Shown here: piece by piece, positions 1 through 8,448 of the stretch
How the letters are laid out: each line of letters opens with the position of its first letter
How positions within the stretch are numbered: the first letter of the stretch is position 1
From: Myxococcota bacterium
GTDB taxonomy: Bacteria; Myxococcota_A; Bradymonadia; UBA7976; UBA1532
NCBI GenBank assembly: GCA_963169045.1
Contig: CAUJDF010000003.1
Coordinates: 62,001 to 126,000 of the forward strand
Length of the DNA: 64,000 bases
Reading direction: 5' to 3'
Notes under the pieces: model-generated
The model's input: the letters and a program-made list of their open reading frames with translations, nothing else
Told to the model about the DNA's origin: nothing
The model's database searches: none
Translations under genes and position numbers: made by a program

Positions 1-2804
1 CCGAGGACGAGGCGCCGAAGAAGAAGAAGCGCCCGCCGACGCCGACGCTCGGGCGCGTCGGCGTGAACCTCTCGAAGCAGGCGGCGGCGCACGACCTCGA
101 CCATGCCTTCGGCCGCGACGCGCCGCTGGCCGATCTCATCGCCCGGCTGCGCGCCCCGGGCGGCCTGGCGCTGGTGATCATCGGCGAGTCCGGCGTGGGC
201 AAGACGGCGCTGCTCGACGAGCTCGTCCATCGCCTGCGCGCCGACGAGCACCTGAAGGACCGCCCGGTGTGGTTCGCCGATGCCAACCGCCTCGTGGCCG
301 GCGACGGTGGCTTCGGCGAATGGCAGCGACAATGCCTCGACATCGCCCGCGAAGCCATCGACGCCGAAGCCATCTGGTACCTCGGCAATCCGCTGGCCCT
401 GCTCGACGCCGGCAAGTCCGAGCACTCGGACCAGAACGTGGCGCAGGTGCTCAAGCCGTACCTCTCGGGCCGCGAGCTCACGGTCATCGCCGAGTGCACG
501 CCGCGCGCGTGGGCGCAGGTGGAGCTGCGCGAGGCGGGCTTCGCGCGCCTGTTCGTGCCGTACCGTCTCGAGGAGCCGCCCCCGGCCGAGGCGCACGACA
601 TCCTGGCCGCCGTCGCCCGCCAGCTGCGCGAGGACACCGGCGTCGAGCTGCGCCCCGACGGCCTGCGCGCGGTGGAGGATCTGGCCGAGCGCTTCCGCGG
701 CGACCAGAGCCGCCTCGGCCACGCCGCCCACTTCCTGCGACGCGTCGTCGACGAGGCCGCGCTGCGCGCCGAGGGCCGCACCGTCGCGCTCGACCGCGGC
801 GCCGTCGTCGACCGCTTCTGCGCCGAGACCGGCATGCCCGCGTTCCTGGTGCGCGACGACCTGCCGCTCGACCCCGACGCCCTGCACGCTCACTTCCGCG
901 GCCGCCTCATCGGTCAGGACGAGGCCGTCCGCCGCATGACCGACCTCGTGGCGCTCGTGAAGGCCGGCCTCTCCGACGTGCGACGCCCGCTCGGCTCGTT
1001 CCTCTTCGTCGGCCCCACCGGCGTCGGCAAGACCGAGATGGCCAAGGCGCTCGCCGAGCTGCTCTTCGGCCGCGGGCGCGAGCATCTGTTGCGCTTCGAC
1101 ATGGGCGAGTTCGTGACCGCCGACAGCGTGCACCGCTTCCTCGGGGACGCCGGCCAGCCCGGCTCGCTGATCGCCCAGGTGCGCCGCTCGCCCTTCGCGG
1201 TGCTGCTGCTCGACGAGATCGAGAAGGCGCACCCGGCGCTCTTCGACGTGCTGCTGCAGGTGCTCGGCGAGGCGCGGTTGACCGACCAGGCCGGCCGCAC
1301 CGCGGACTTCCGCAACACCGTGGTCCTGATGACCTCGAACCTCGGCGTGGAGACGTTCCGGCGCAGCCCCGGCTTCGGCGGCGAGGCGCCCGGCTCGCTC
1401 ACCGAGCACTTCGTCGGCGAGGCGCGCCGCTTCTTCCGGCCCGAGCTGTTCAACCGCATCGACCACGTCGTGCCGTTCATGCCCCTCGAGCGGCAGGCCA
1501 TCGATCGCATCACCACGCGCGAGCTCGATGCCTTCCTCGGGCGTGAAGGCATCCGCCAGCGCGGCCTCGACGTGAGCCTCGAAGAGGGACTGCCCGACTG
1601 GCTGGCCGAGCGTGGCGTGGACCCGCGCTACGGCGCGCGGCCGCTGAAGCGCGTCATCGAGGCGCGGCTCGCGGCGCCGCTGGCGCGGTATCTGTCGGGC
1701 GCCGAGGCGACGCCGGCGGTGCGCGTGGAGACGGCGGACGACGCGCTGCGGTTCGTCGGACGGGACGCGCGCGCCGGCAGGGCGGCCGGCCGCGAGAAGC
1801 TGCGCCGGCAGCTGGCCGAGGTGGGCCGCGTGCGCCAGCAGCTCCAGCAGTGGCGCGCCTCGCAGCCCTACACCGACCTCGCCCACGGCCTGCGCCTGCT
1901 CGACCGCCTGACGCAGACGCGCGGCTTCTGGGACGACGCCGCCGCCGCCGACGCCCGCATGCGTCGCGCCGAGCCCGGCCGGCAGCTGCACCATGCCTTC
2001 GAGGCGCTGTGGACGCGGGTCGGCTCCCTCGAGGACATGGCGTACGAGGCGTGGTACGAAGGCAAGGACGACCCCCTCCCGCTGCTCGAGCAGGAGCTGG
2101 CCGCGGTGACCGAGACGCTCCGCGGCCTCGAGCTCGACCTCTATGGTCGCCGGTTCCGGCGCCCCGACGCCGCGATGCTCTACCTCGAGGGGCCCGGGGC
2201 CGCGCTGCGGGCGATGGTCGACCTCTATCTGCGGCTCGCCGTCGAGCGGCAGTGGGCGGTGGCCGGCTGGTTCGCCGACGAGCGCGCCGCCGAGACGCGC
2301 AAGCCGCGCAACGAAGAAGCGGCACGCCGCGGGCGCCCTCGCCGCAGCAAGGACCCGGAGGCGTGGCTCTGGTACGTGCGCGGCGGGATCGACGCCGCGT
2401 CCGACAACCCGATGAAGCAGCAGGAGCGGCTGCTGCGGGCGCTGACCGACGAGGCCCCCGGGCAGCCGCGCGCGCTGCGCTTCACGGGGCCGCACGCGGC
2501 CGCGCTGTTGTCCCGCGAGACCGGCGTGCACCTCGTCGTCAACGCGGGCAGCGACGACGTGAAGGTCCGCTTCGCCGACGACCCGGAGCCCACCCACCCG
2601 CTCGATGTCATGCGCGCCTGGGACCTGAAGCGGCGGCGCGTCATCCACCATGGGAGACACACCGTCGAGGACCTCGAGCTGAGTCAATCGCTGCCGCTGG
2701 AGCCGCGGGTGCACCGCCTCTACGAGCGCTTCATGCAGCAGGGGTTCTACGCGGCGGTCTTCGGGGAGATGCACGCCCTCTTCACCGCGCGGGGGCCGGC
2801 ATGA
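1..2804 (+). CDS. Clp-type double AAA+ ATPase with release-factor (PCRF)-like C-terminal domain, 5' end outside window
   Basis: The frame (codons from base 3) is open to the left edge. Its paralogues have about 200 more N-terminal residues, so the apparent GTG at 63 is not the start. The first AAA+ domain has Walker A GESGVGKT (183-206), but its Walker B position reads IWYLGNP (372-392), without the acidic pair. The second is ClpA/ClpC-like: Walker A GPTGVGKT (1011-1034), Walker B LLLDE (1203-1217), the FRPELFNRID finger and a YGARPLKR sensor 2. There is no ClpB coiled-coil middle domain. The GYVG pore loop after the RFLG motif is replaced by a short GDAGQPG segment. From about 1800 to 2740 an extension of about 310 residues follows the order of RF2: an FWDD helix, an acidic stretch, LELDLYGRRF, LYLEGPGAALRAMVDLYLR and SRETGVHLV (ETGVH at 2517-2531). 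No GGQ is present. Its stop overlaps the next start (ATGA). The Clp assignment is firm; the PCRF homology rests on my reading of motif order. Confidence 0.9.
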   Translation, partial: EDEAPKKKKRPPTPTLGRVGVNLSKQAAAHDLDHAFGRDAPLADLIARLRAPGGLALVIIGESGVGKTALLDELVHRLRADEHLKDRPVWFADANRLVAGDGGFGEWQRQCLDIAREAIDAEAIWYLGNPLALLDAGKSEHSDQNVAQVLKPYLSGRELTVIAECTPRAWAQVELREAGFARLFVPYRLEEPPPAEAHDILAAVARQLREDTGVELRPDGLRAVEDLAERFRGDQSRLGHAAHFLRRVVDEAALRAEGRTVALDRGAVVDRFCAETGMPAFLVRDDLPLDPDALHAHFRGRLIGQDEAVRRMTDLVALVKAGLSDVRRPLGSFLFVGPTGVGKTEMAKALAELLFGRGREHLLRFDMGEFVTADSVHRFLGDAGQPGSLIAQVRRSPFAVLLLDEIEKAHPALFDVLLQVLGEARLTDQAGRTADFRNTVVLMTSNLGVETFRRSPGFGGEAPGSLTEHFVGEARRFFRPELFNRIDHVVPFMPLERQAIDRITTRELDAFLGREGIRQRGLDVSLEEGLPDWLAERGVDPRYGARPLKRVIEARLAAPLARYLSGAEATPAVRVETADDALRFVGRDARAGRAAGREKLRRQLAEVGRVRQQLQQWRASQPYTDLAHGLRLLDRLTQTRGFWDDAAAADARMRRAEPGRQLHHAFEALWTRVGSLEDMAYEAWYEGKDDPLPLLEQELAAVTETLRGLELDLYGRRFRRPDAAMLYLEGPGAALRAMVDLYLRLAVERQWAVAGWFADERAAETRKPRNEEAARRGRPRRSKDPEAWLWYVRGGIDAASDNPMKQQERLLRALTDEAPGQPRALRFTGPHAAALLSRETGVHLVVNAGSDDVKVRFADDPEPTHPLDVMRAWDLKRRRVIHHGRHTVEDLELSQSLPLEPRVHRLYERFMQQGFYAAVFGEMHALFTARGPA

Positions 2805-5800
2805 TCCTGCGCGTCCCGGTGATGGTGTCGGTGAACGAGCGCGGCGTGCACGACGTGACGCTGCCGGGCTGGTCGCTGCGCAGCTTCCACGGCACGAGCC
2901 TGTCGGAGCTGCTCGACGACGTGGCGCTGCACCTGATGGAGACGCTGCCGCAGGCCTCGCCGCGCGGCCTCGAGCGCCTGCGCGTGTGCCCCGACCTGGA
3001 GCTGCGGCGCGTGAGCGTCACCGTCGAGCTGCCCGGCCCCGACAAGAAGAAGCCGACGTGGACGGGCCGGCTGGCGGTGGTGGTCACGCGCTGGCGCGAC
3101 GAGGACTTCGACGAGGTGTTCGTGCCGCGCCTGTCGACGGCGGCCTTCGCGGTGGCCTCCGGCGCCGAGCTGACGGCGGGCCTGACCGGCTTCGTCGAGG
3201 AGCTCGCGAAGGGCGTCCCGCGCGCGGTCCTCGACGCCGCCGTCTGCCGCAAGGACGACTACCTCGACGTGCTCGAGGTCGACGCCGAGCTGCCCACGGT
3301 GCTGCCGAGCCGCCCGGCGAAGAAGCGCCGCGAGAAGAAGAAGGTTTCGCGGCCCGACGAGCCGAAGAAGCCGCGCAAGCGCGAGCTCGTGATGCCGCGC
3401 ACGCTGCGCGAGGTGGGCGCCGACCTCACGCACCAGGCGCTCGACGGTCGGCTCCCGCAGGCCCACGGCCGGGATGCCATCGTCGAGCAGGTGCTGCGTC
3501 AGATCCGGCGCCCCGGGGCGGCGGTGCTGCTCGTCGGCCCGCCGGGCGTGGGCAAGACCGCCATCGTGCACGAGGTCGTGCGGCGCATGGCCGCCGAGGG
3601 CCTGCCGCTGCACGAGCGCACCGACGTGTGGTCGGTCGAGAGCAACCGCTTCATCGCCGGCATGATGTACGTCGGCGCCTGGGAGCAACGCTGCCATCAG
3701 ATGGTCGAGGAGCTCGAGCAGCGCAACGACGTCGTCTACGTGCCCGACCTGCCATCGCTCGTCTACACCGGCCGCTCGGCGCACTCGGACGCCAACGTCG
3801 CGCTCTTCCTCGAGCCGCATCTGCGCCGCGGGGCGCTGCGCATCCTCGGCGAGTGCACGGCCGAGCGCCTGGAAGCCACCCGCGCCGAGGCGCCCGGCTT
3901 CTTCGCGCGCTTCCAGGTCGTGCCGGTGCCGGCGCTCGACGAGCGACACACGCTGCAGGTGCTCGTGCAGACGACGCGGGCCCTCGAGGCGCGCGAGCCG
4001 GTGGTCGTCGAGCCGGAGGTGCTCGAGGGCGTGCTCGCGCTCACCCGCCGGTTCCTGCCGCGCCAGCCGCACCCGGGCAAGGCGGTCACGCTGCTGCGCG
4101 GCCTCGTCGACGACCACCAGAAGGTCGAGCACGACGCGTTCGGCCGGCGGCGCGTCGCCCGCGACCACCTCGTCGATCACTTCGGGAGACAGACGGGGCT
4201 GCCTGCCTTCGTGCTCTGGGAGAAGCAGGCGCGCCCCTGGGAGGAGGTCGCCGCCCACTTCGCGCGCCGCATCATCGGCCAGCCGCTCGCCAGCCAGGCG
4301 GCGGCCGAGGTCGTCTGCACGCTCCAGCAGGGCCTCAACGACCCGGAGAAGCCCCTGGCGACGATGCTCTTCGTGGGACCGACCGGCGTCGGCAAGACCG
4401 AGACCGCCAAGGCGCTCGCCGAGTATCTGTTCGGCCACGCCGACCGGCTCGTGCGCTTCGACATGAGCGAGCTTCGCGATCCCTGGTCGGCGGCGCGTCT
4501 GTTCGGCGATCGGCTGCAGCCGGAGGGCGAGCTCACGCGCCGCGTGCAGCAGCACCCGTTCTCGGTCGTGCTCTTCGACGAGATCGAGAAGGGCCACCCG
4601 CGTGTCTTCGACGCGCTGCTGCAGGTGCTCGGCGAGGGCCGGCTGACCAACGCCGCCGGGCGCACCACCGACTTCTGCAACACGATCCTGGTGATGACGA
4701 GCAACCTCGGCGTGCGCGACGCGCAGCACGGGCTGGGCTTCATGGGGACGTCGGAGGCCGCCGAGGGTCAGCACTACCGCAAGGCCGCCGAGGCCTTCTT
4801 CCGCCCCGAATTCTTCAATCGAATCGACCGGATCGTGGCCTTTCGCAGCCTCGGCCGCGAGGACCTCGCGCCGCTCGTCGCGCGCACGCTGGAGGGCCTG
4901 CTCGGCCGGCGCGGGCTGCGGCGCAGCGGCGTGCTCGTCGAGGTCGAGCCGGCGCTGCCCGACCTGCTCGTGGCGCAGGGCTTCGATGCGCGCTACGGAG
5001 CGCGCTCGCTGCGGCGCGCGCTGGAGCAGCGCCTCACCGTGCCGCTCGCGCGGCAGCTCGTGTCGCAGCCGGTGGATCGCACCACGCGGGTGGAGCTGTA
5101 TCGCAGCGGGGACGACGTGGGCATGCGCCTCGAGGCGCTCGAGGACGCGCCCGCCGAGCCGGGCCTGCCACCGCCGGCCGCGGACTGGGCGACGTTCCTG
5201 GCCGGCTACCACGCGGCGCGGGCCGTGGCGACGGCGCTGGCGTCCCACCCCACGCTGGCCGCGCTGCGCGAGGAGCACGCGGCGCTGCTCGAACGCTTCA
5301 ACGCCGGCGCCCTGGCGCCCGACGGTCTCGACCGGCTCGGTGTGACCGGGGAGGCGATCGACGGCGTCGCCGGTCTGTTCGAGGATCTGGACGATCTCTA
5401 CGAGACCTGGCTGTTGCCCTACGAGGTGGTCGAACAGACCGAGCTCGTGCCTTTCGACGGCCGATACATCCGCAACGAGGACGCGCGCCGGCAACGGCCG
5501 CAGCTCGTGGTGCAGTCGATGATCGCGACCGCCGACCGCGAGGCGCAGCTGCCGCAGGCGGCGGCCGCCCTGGCGTCGCTGGAACATCGCGTCGCGTGGG
5601 TGCGCCGCCTCCTCCTGGTGCTCGTCGAGCCGGTCGAGGCGGTCGTGCTGCGGCTGCTGCCGGTGACCGAAGGCGCCGGATCCCGCGCCCTCGCGCGCCG
5701 CCTGATGAGCGCCATGGCCTCCACGTGGCACCCCTGGGGGCACGTGACGCTGTGGGTCCGCATCGCCGGCGAATGGCAGGTCGGCCCGGATGAACCCGCG

Positions 5801-6190
5801 GATGCCCTGGTGGCCGGCGATCCCGAGCTGCAAGACCGCTCGCGGTTCGGCAAGCCGCCGGAGGTGGCCGCCTGGGAGGCCTGCGCCGTCGAGGTGCGCG
5901 GCCACGGCGTGCGCCGACTGGTCGAGGCCGAGGTCGGCTACCACCTGCAGTCCCGGCACGCGGGACCGGACCTGGTGCTCGATCTGGTGCGCGCCGAGAC
6001 GGTCGGTGACGCGCCGGCACGACTGACCGGGCTCGACCGCGAGCTGGCCGACTTCCGCGAGGCGCGCCGCGCGGGCGCGCCGTGTGCCGATCCCTTGCCC
6101 GCGCTGCTCGTCCGCCGCCGCTACGCGGGCAGCGAGTCCCTGGCGGACGTCGCGGCCGAGGCGCTGCTGGCGCGCCTGGTGGGAGGCTGA
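2801..6190 (+). CDS. Clp-type double AAA+ ATPase paralogue 2, with diverged PCRF-like C-terminal extension
   Basis: 1129 residues; the ATG overlaps the previous stop by 4 bases, implying translational coupling. Residues 1-180 form an N-domain unlike the Clp-N repeat, followed by a Lys/Arg-rich linker (about 185-210). The first AAA+ domain has Walker A GPPGVGKT (246-253) and a retained MMYVG pore-loop tyrosine, but its Walker B reads VVYVPDLP instead of hhhhDE. The second AAA+ domain is intact for catalysis: GPTGVGKT (526-533), VLFDEIEK, FRPEFFNRID and YGARSLRR. It lacks the GYVG pore loop (GDRLQPEGELT instead). A GLGFMG loop sits where ClpA/ClpC/ClpX carry the ClpP-binding [LIV]G[FL] tripeptide. 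Residues about 785-1129 are an extension whose VVLRLLPVTEGAGSRALA and EVGYHLQSR segments match RF2 PCRF positions in order and spacing, more weakly than in the upstream gene. Confidence 0.88.
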   Translation: MILRVPVMVSVNERGVHDVTLPGWSLRSFHGTSLSELLDDVALHLMETLPQASPRGLERLRVCPDLELRRVSVTVELPGPDKKKPTWTGRLAVVVTRWRDEDFDEVFVPRLSTAAFAVASGAELTAGLTGFVEELAKGVPRAVLDAAVCRKDDYLDVLEVDAELPTVLPSRPAKKRREKKKVSRPDEPKKPRKRELVMPRTLREVGADLTHQALDGRLPQAHGRDAIVEQVLRQIRRPGAAVLLVGPPGVGKTAIVHEVVRRMAAEGLPLHERTDVWSVESNRFIAGMMYVGAWEQRCHQMVEELEQRNDVVYVPDLPSLVYTGRSAHSDANVALFLEPHLRRGALRILGECTAERLEATRAEAPGFFARFQVVPVPALDERHTLQVLVQTTRALEAREPVVVEPEVLEGVLALTRRFLPRQPHPGKAVTLLRGLVDDHQKVEHDAFGRRRVARDHLVDHFGRQTGLPAFVLWEKQARPWEEVAAHFARRIIGQPLASQAAAEVVCTLQQGLNDPEKPLATMLFVGPTGVGKTETAKALAEYLFGHADRLVRFDMSELRDPWSAARLFGDRLQPEGELTRRVQQHPFSVVLFDEIEKGHPRVFDALLQVLGEGRLTNAAGRTTDFCNTILVMTSNLGVRDAQHGLGFMGTSEAAEGQHYRKAAEAFFRPEFFNRIDRIVAFRSLGREDLAPLVARTLEGLLGRRGLRRSGVLVEVEPALPDLLVAQGFDARYGARSLRRALEQRLTVPLARQLVSQPVDRTTRVELYRSGDDVGMRLEALEDAPAEPGLPPPAADWATFLAGYHAARAVATALASHPTLAALREEHAALLERFNAGALAPDGLDRLGVTGEAIDGVAGLFEDLDDLYETWLLPYEVVEQTELVPFDGRYIRNEDARRQRPQLVVQSMIATADREAQLPQAAAALASLEHRVAWVRRLLLVLVEPVEAVVLRLLPVTEGAGSRALARRLMSAMASTWHPWGHVTLWVRIAGEWQVGPDEPADALVAGDPELQDRSRFGKPPEVAAWEACAVEVRGHGVRRLVEAEVGYHLQSRHAGPDLVLDLVRAETVGDAPARLTGLDRELADFREARRAGAPCADPLPALLVRRRYAGSESLADVAAEALLARLVGG

Positions 6191-6191
6191 C

Positions 6192-8444
6192 GTGATCGAG
6201 CGCTTCCATCTGTTCGTGCGCCAGCATGCCAACGACTGGCTCACCGCGTCGGTGCTCACGCACCCCGACTACGCCGCGTTCGGCCCGTCGATCGGCCCGC
6301 TGCGCGAAGAGCTGGCCGCGGTGCTGGCCGACGAGCTGGCCGCGGGCGCCATCGCGCCGGGCGAGCACTTCTTCCCGGAGCTCCGGCGGCGCACGCTGAC
6401 GCTCGACCTGAAGGCGGTGCAGCACGACCGGCTGATCCACGTGCCGATGCGCTTCACCCTGCTCTGGCGGCCGCTGTCCGAGACGGACGATCTGTTCGAG
6501 GTGCGCATCCCGCGCATCGGCGAGACCTTCCGCATCCTCGGCGAGGACAACGTCGAGCCCTGGGCCGAGGAGGTGCTGCGCGGGCGCTTCCACCTCGCGT
6601 CCGTGGAGACGCTGCTCGGCTACCTTCACGAGCGGGGCGAGCGCGTCGAGCCGCTCGACGTCACGTGGTCGCGCGGACAGTCCCGCGTCTCGCGCAAGCG
6701 CCGCGAGCGCGACACGCACCTCGACCTCGAGCCGCCGGACGCCACCCCGCTGGCCACGGTGGGCACGAACCTCGTCGCCGCCGCCCGCGACGGCCGCCTG
6801 CCGCGCGCGCACTTCCGCGACGCCGAGCTGCGCCAGCTCGCCAGCATCCTCGCCGGGGGCAGCGCGCTGCTCGTCGGCGCCTCCGGCGTCGGCAAGACCG
6901 CGCTCGTGCACGAGCTCGCGCACCGGGTCGCGCGTGGCCTCGTGCCCGGGGCGCTCGAGGACGCCCCGCTGTGGCACGTGACCGGCGGTCGCATCATCGC
7001 CGGCATGAAGTACCTGGGACAGTGGCAGGCGCGGTGCCTCGCCGTGATCGAAGAGATCCGCCGCGAGCGAGGCATCCTCTTCGTCGACCACCTGCTCGAG
7101 CTCGTGAGCGCCGGCCACGGCGAGGACGGCCTGGGCGTGGCGCAGATGCTCCTGCCGCCCGTCGCGAGCGGCGAGCTGACGGTCGTCGCCGAGGCCACGC
7201 CCGACGCGCTGCTGCTCGCCGAGCAGAAGGCGCCGGCGTTCGTGCGCGCCCTCCGCCGCCTGCCGGTGCCGCCCTTGGACGCGGAGCGGGCCTACGAGGT
7301 GCTCGCCCTCTCTGCCGCCGCGCTCGAGAAGCCCAACAAGGTGCAGTTCACGCCGCCGGCGCTGTCGCGCGCGCTGGATCTCATCGCGCGGTTCGGCGAC
7401 GCCGACGCGCTGCCCGGCGCCGGCCTCGCCCTCATCGAACAGATGGCGCGCCTGCCCGGCGGCCGCCGCACGCTGCACCCGGCCGACGCCGTGACGGCGT
7501 TCTCGCGCGCGAGCGGCTTCTCGCGCGTGCTGGTCGACCCCGAGGAGCGCCTCGACCCCGACGCCGTGCGCGCCTGGTTCGAGGCCCGCCTCATCGGCCA
7601 GCCGGATGCCACCGAGCGGCTCGCCGACCTCGTGCTGCTGCTGAAGTCCGGCCTCAACGACCCGGACCGCCCCCTCGGCTCGTTCCTCTTCATGGGACCC
7701 ACCGGCGTCGGCAAGACCGAGTCGGCGCTCACGCTCGCCGAGCATCTGTTCGGCGACCGCGATCGGCTCGTGCGCTTCGACATGAGCGAGTACGGCTACC
7801 CCGGCAGCGCCACGCGCCTGGTCGACGGCCCCCGCGGCGAGGGCGACCTCACGCGGCGCGTGCGCGAGCAGCCGTTCTGCGTGCTGCTGCTCGACGAGAT
7901 CGAGAAGGCCGATCCCGAAGTGTTCGACGTGCTGCTGCAGGTGCTCGGCGAGGGCCGCCTCACCGATGCCACCGGGCGCACCGTGCGCTTCCGCCATGCC
8001 ATCGTCGTCATGACCAGCAACCTCGGCGCCGGCGCCGACCGCCGCCCCGGCCTCGTGCGCGGCCCCGACGTGCCCGCCGCCGACCACTACCGCCAGGCGG
8101 CGCGCGCCTTCTTCCGCCCCGAGCTCGTCAACCGCATCGACTTCCTCGTGCCCTTCCGCCCGCTCGACCGCAAGGCCCTGCGCGACATCGCCCGCCGCAT
8201 GCTCGACGACGCGCTCGGCCGCGAAGGCTTCGCCCGCCGCGGCCTCGCCGTCACCTACGACGACAGCGTCCTCGACCTGCTCCTGTCCCACGGCCACGAC
8301 CCGCGCTACGGCGCCCGCCCCATGAAGCGCGCCATCGAGCAGCACGTCCTCGTGCCGCTGTCGCGCCGCCTCGTGCGCGGTGAGGCCGCGCGCCGCCTCG
8401 CGCTGACCGCGCGCGACGGGGCGGTGCTCGCCGACGCCCCCTGA
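6192..8444 (+). CDS. Clp-type double AAA+ ATPase paralogue 3, no C-terminal extension
   Basis: 750 residues; the GTG start lies 1 base after the previous stop. The N-domain (about 1-160) aligns with that of paralogue 2: beta-rich stretches around VHVPMRFTLLWRPLSETDDL match the segment ending in VVVTRWRDEDFDEV. A basic RKRRERD linker follows. The first AAA+ domain has Walker A GASGVGKT (229-236), pore-loop MKYLG, and Walker B ILFVDHLLEL, in which the Asp is kept and the catalytic Glu is His. The second has GPTGVGKT (502-509), LLLDEIEK, FRPELVNRID and YGARPMKR, so it should hydrolyse ATP, but the GYVG loop is again replaced (VDGPRGEGDL). The protein ends soon after the D2 small domain, unlike its two upstream relatives. 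The three probably work together, possibly as a mixed hexamer. No substrate can be read from the sequence. Confidence 0.9.
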   Translation: MIERFHLFVRQHANDWLTASVLTHPDYAAFGPSIGPLREELAAVLADELAAGAIAPGEHFFPELRRRTLTLDLKAVQHDRLIHVPMRFTLLWRPLSETDDLFEVRIPRIGETFRILGEDNVEPWAEEVLRGRFHLASVETLLGYLHERGERVEPLDVTWSRGQSRVSRKRRERDTHLDLEPPDATPLATVGTNLVAAARDGRLPRAHFRDAELRQLASILAGGSALLVGASGVGKTALVHELAHRVARGLVPGALEDAPLWHVTGGRIIAGMKYLGQWQARCLAVIEEIRRERGILFVDHLLELVSAGHGEDGLGVAQMLLPPVASGELTVVAEATPDALLLAEQKAPAFVRALRRLPVPPLDAERAYEVLALSAAALEKPNKVQFTPPALSRALDLIARFGDADALPGAGLALIEQMARLPGGRRTLHPADAVTAFSRASGFSRVLVDPEERLDPDAVRAWFEARLIGQPDATERLADLVLLLKSGLNDPDRPLGSFLFMGPTGVGKTESALTLAEHLFGDRDRLVRFDMSEYGYPGSATRLVDGPRGEGDLTRRVREQPFCVLLLDEIEKADPEVFDVLLQVLGEGRLTDATGRTVRFRHAIVVMTSNLGAGADRRPGLVRGPDVPAADHYRQAARAFFRPELVNRIDFLVPFRPLDRKALRDIARRMLDDALGREGFARRGLAVTYDDSVLDLLLSHGHDPRYGARPMKRAIEQHVLVPLSRRLVRGEAARRLALTARDGAVLADAP

Positions 8445-8448
8445 GCGC

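Noticed and set aside
63-65. GTG at 63 as start of the first Clp gene
   Set aside because: The frame is open to the window edge with a basic linker matching paralogues 2 and 3, so the gene begins upstream.
2747-6259. Very long open frame on the minus strand opposite the second Clp gene
   Set aside because: High GC suppresses stop codons. Its translation is low-complexity Arg/Ala/Glu/His-rich with no motif, while the plus strand encodes clear AAA+ motifs.
1-8444. Classical ClpB disaggregase or type VI ClpV
   Set aside because: No middle coiled-coil, no Clp-N repeats and no GYVG loop in D2; no type VI secretion genes are visible.
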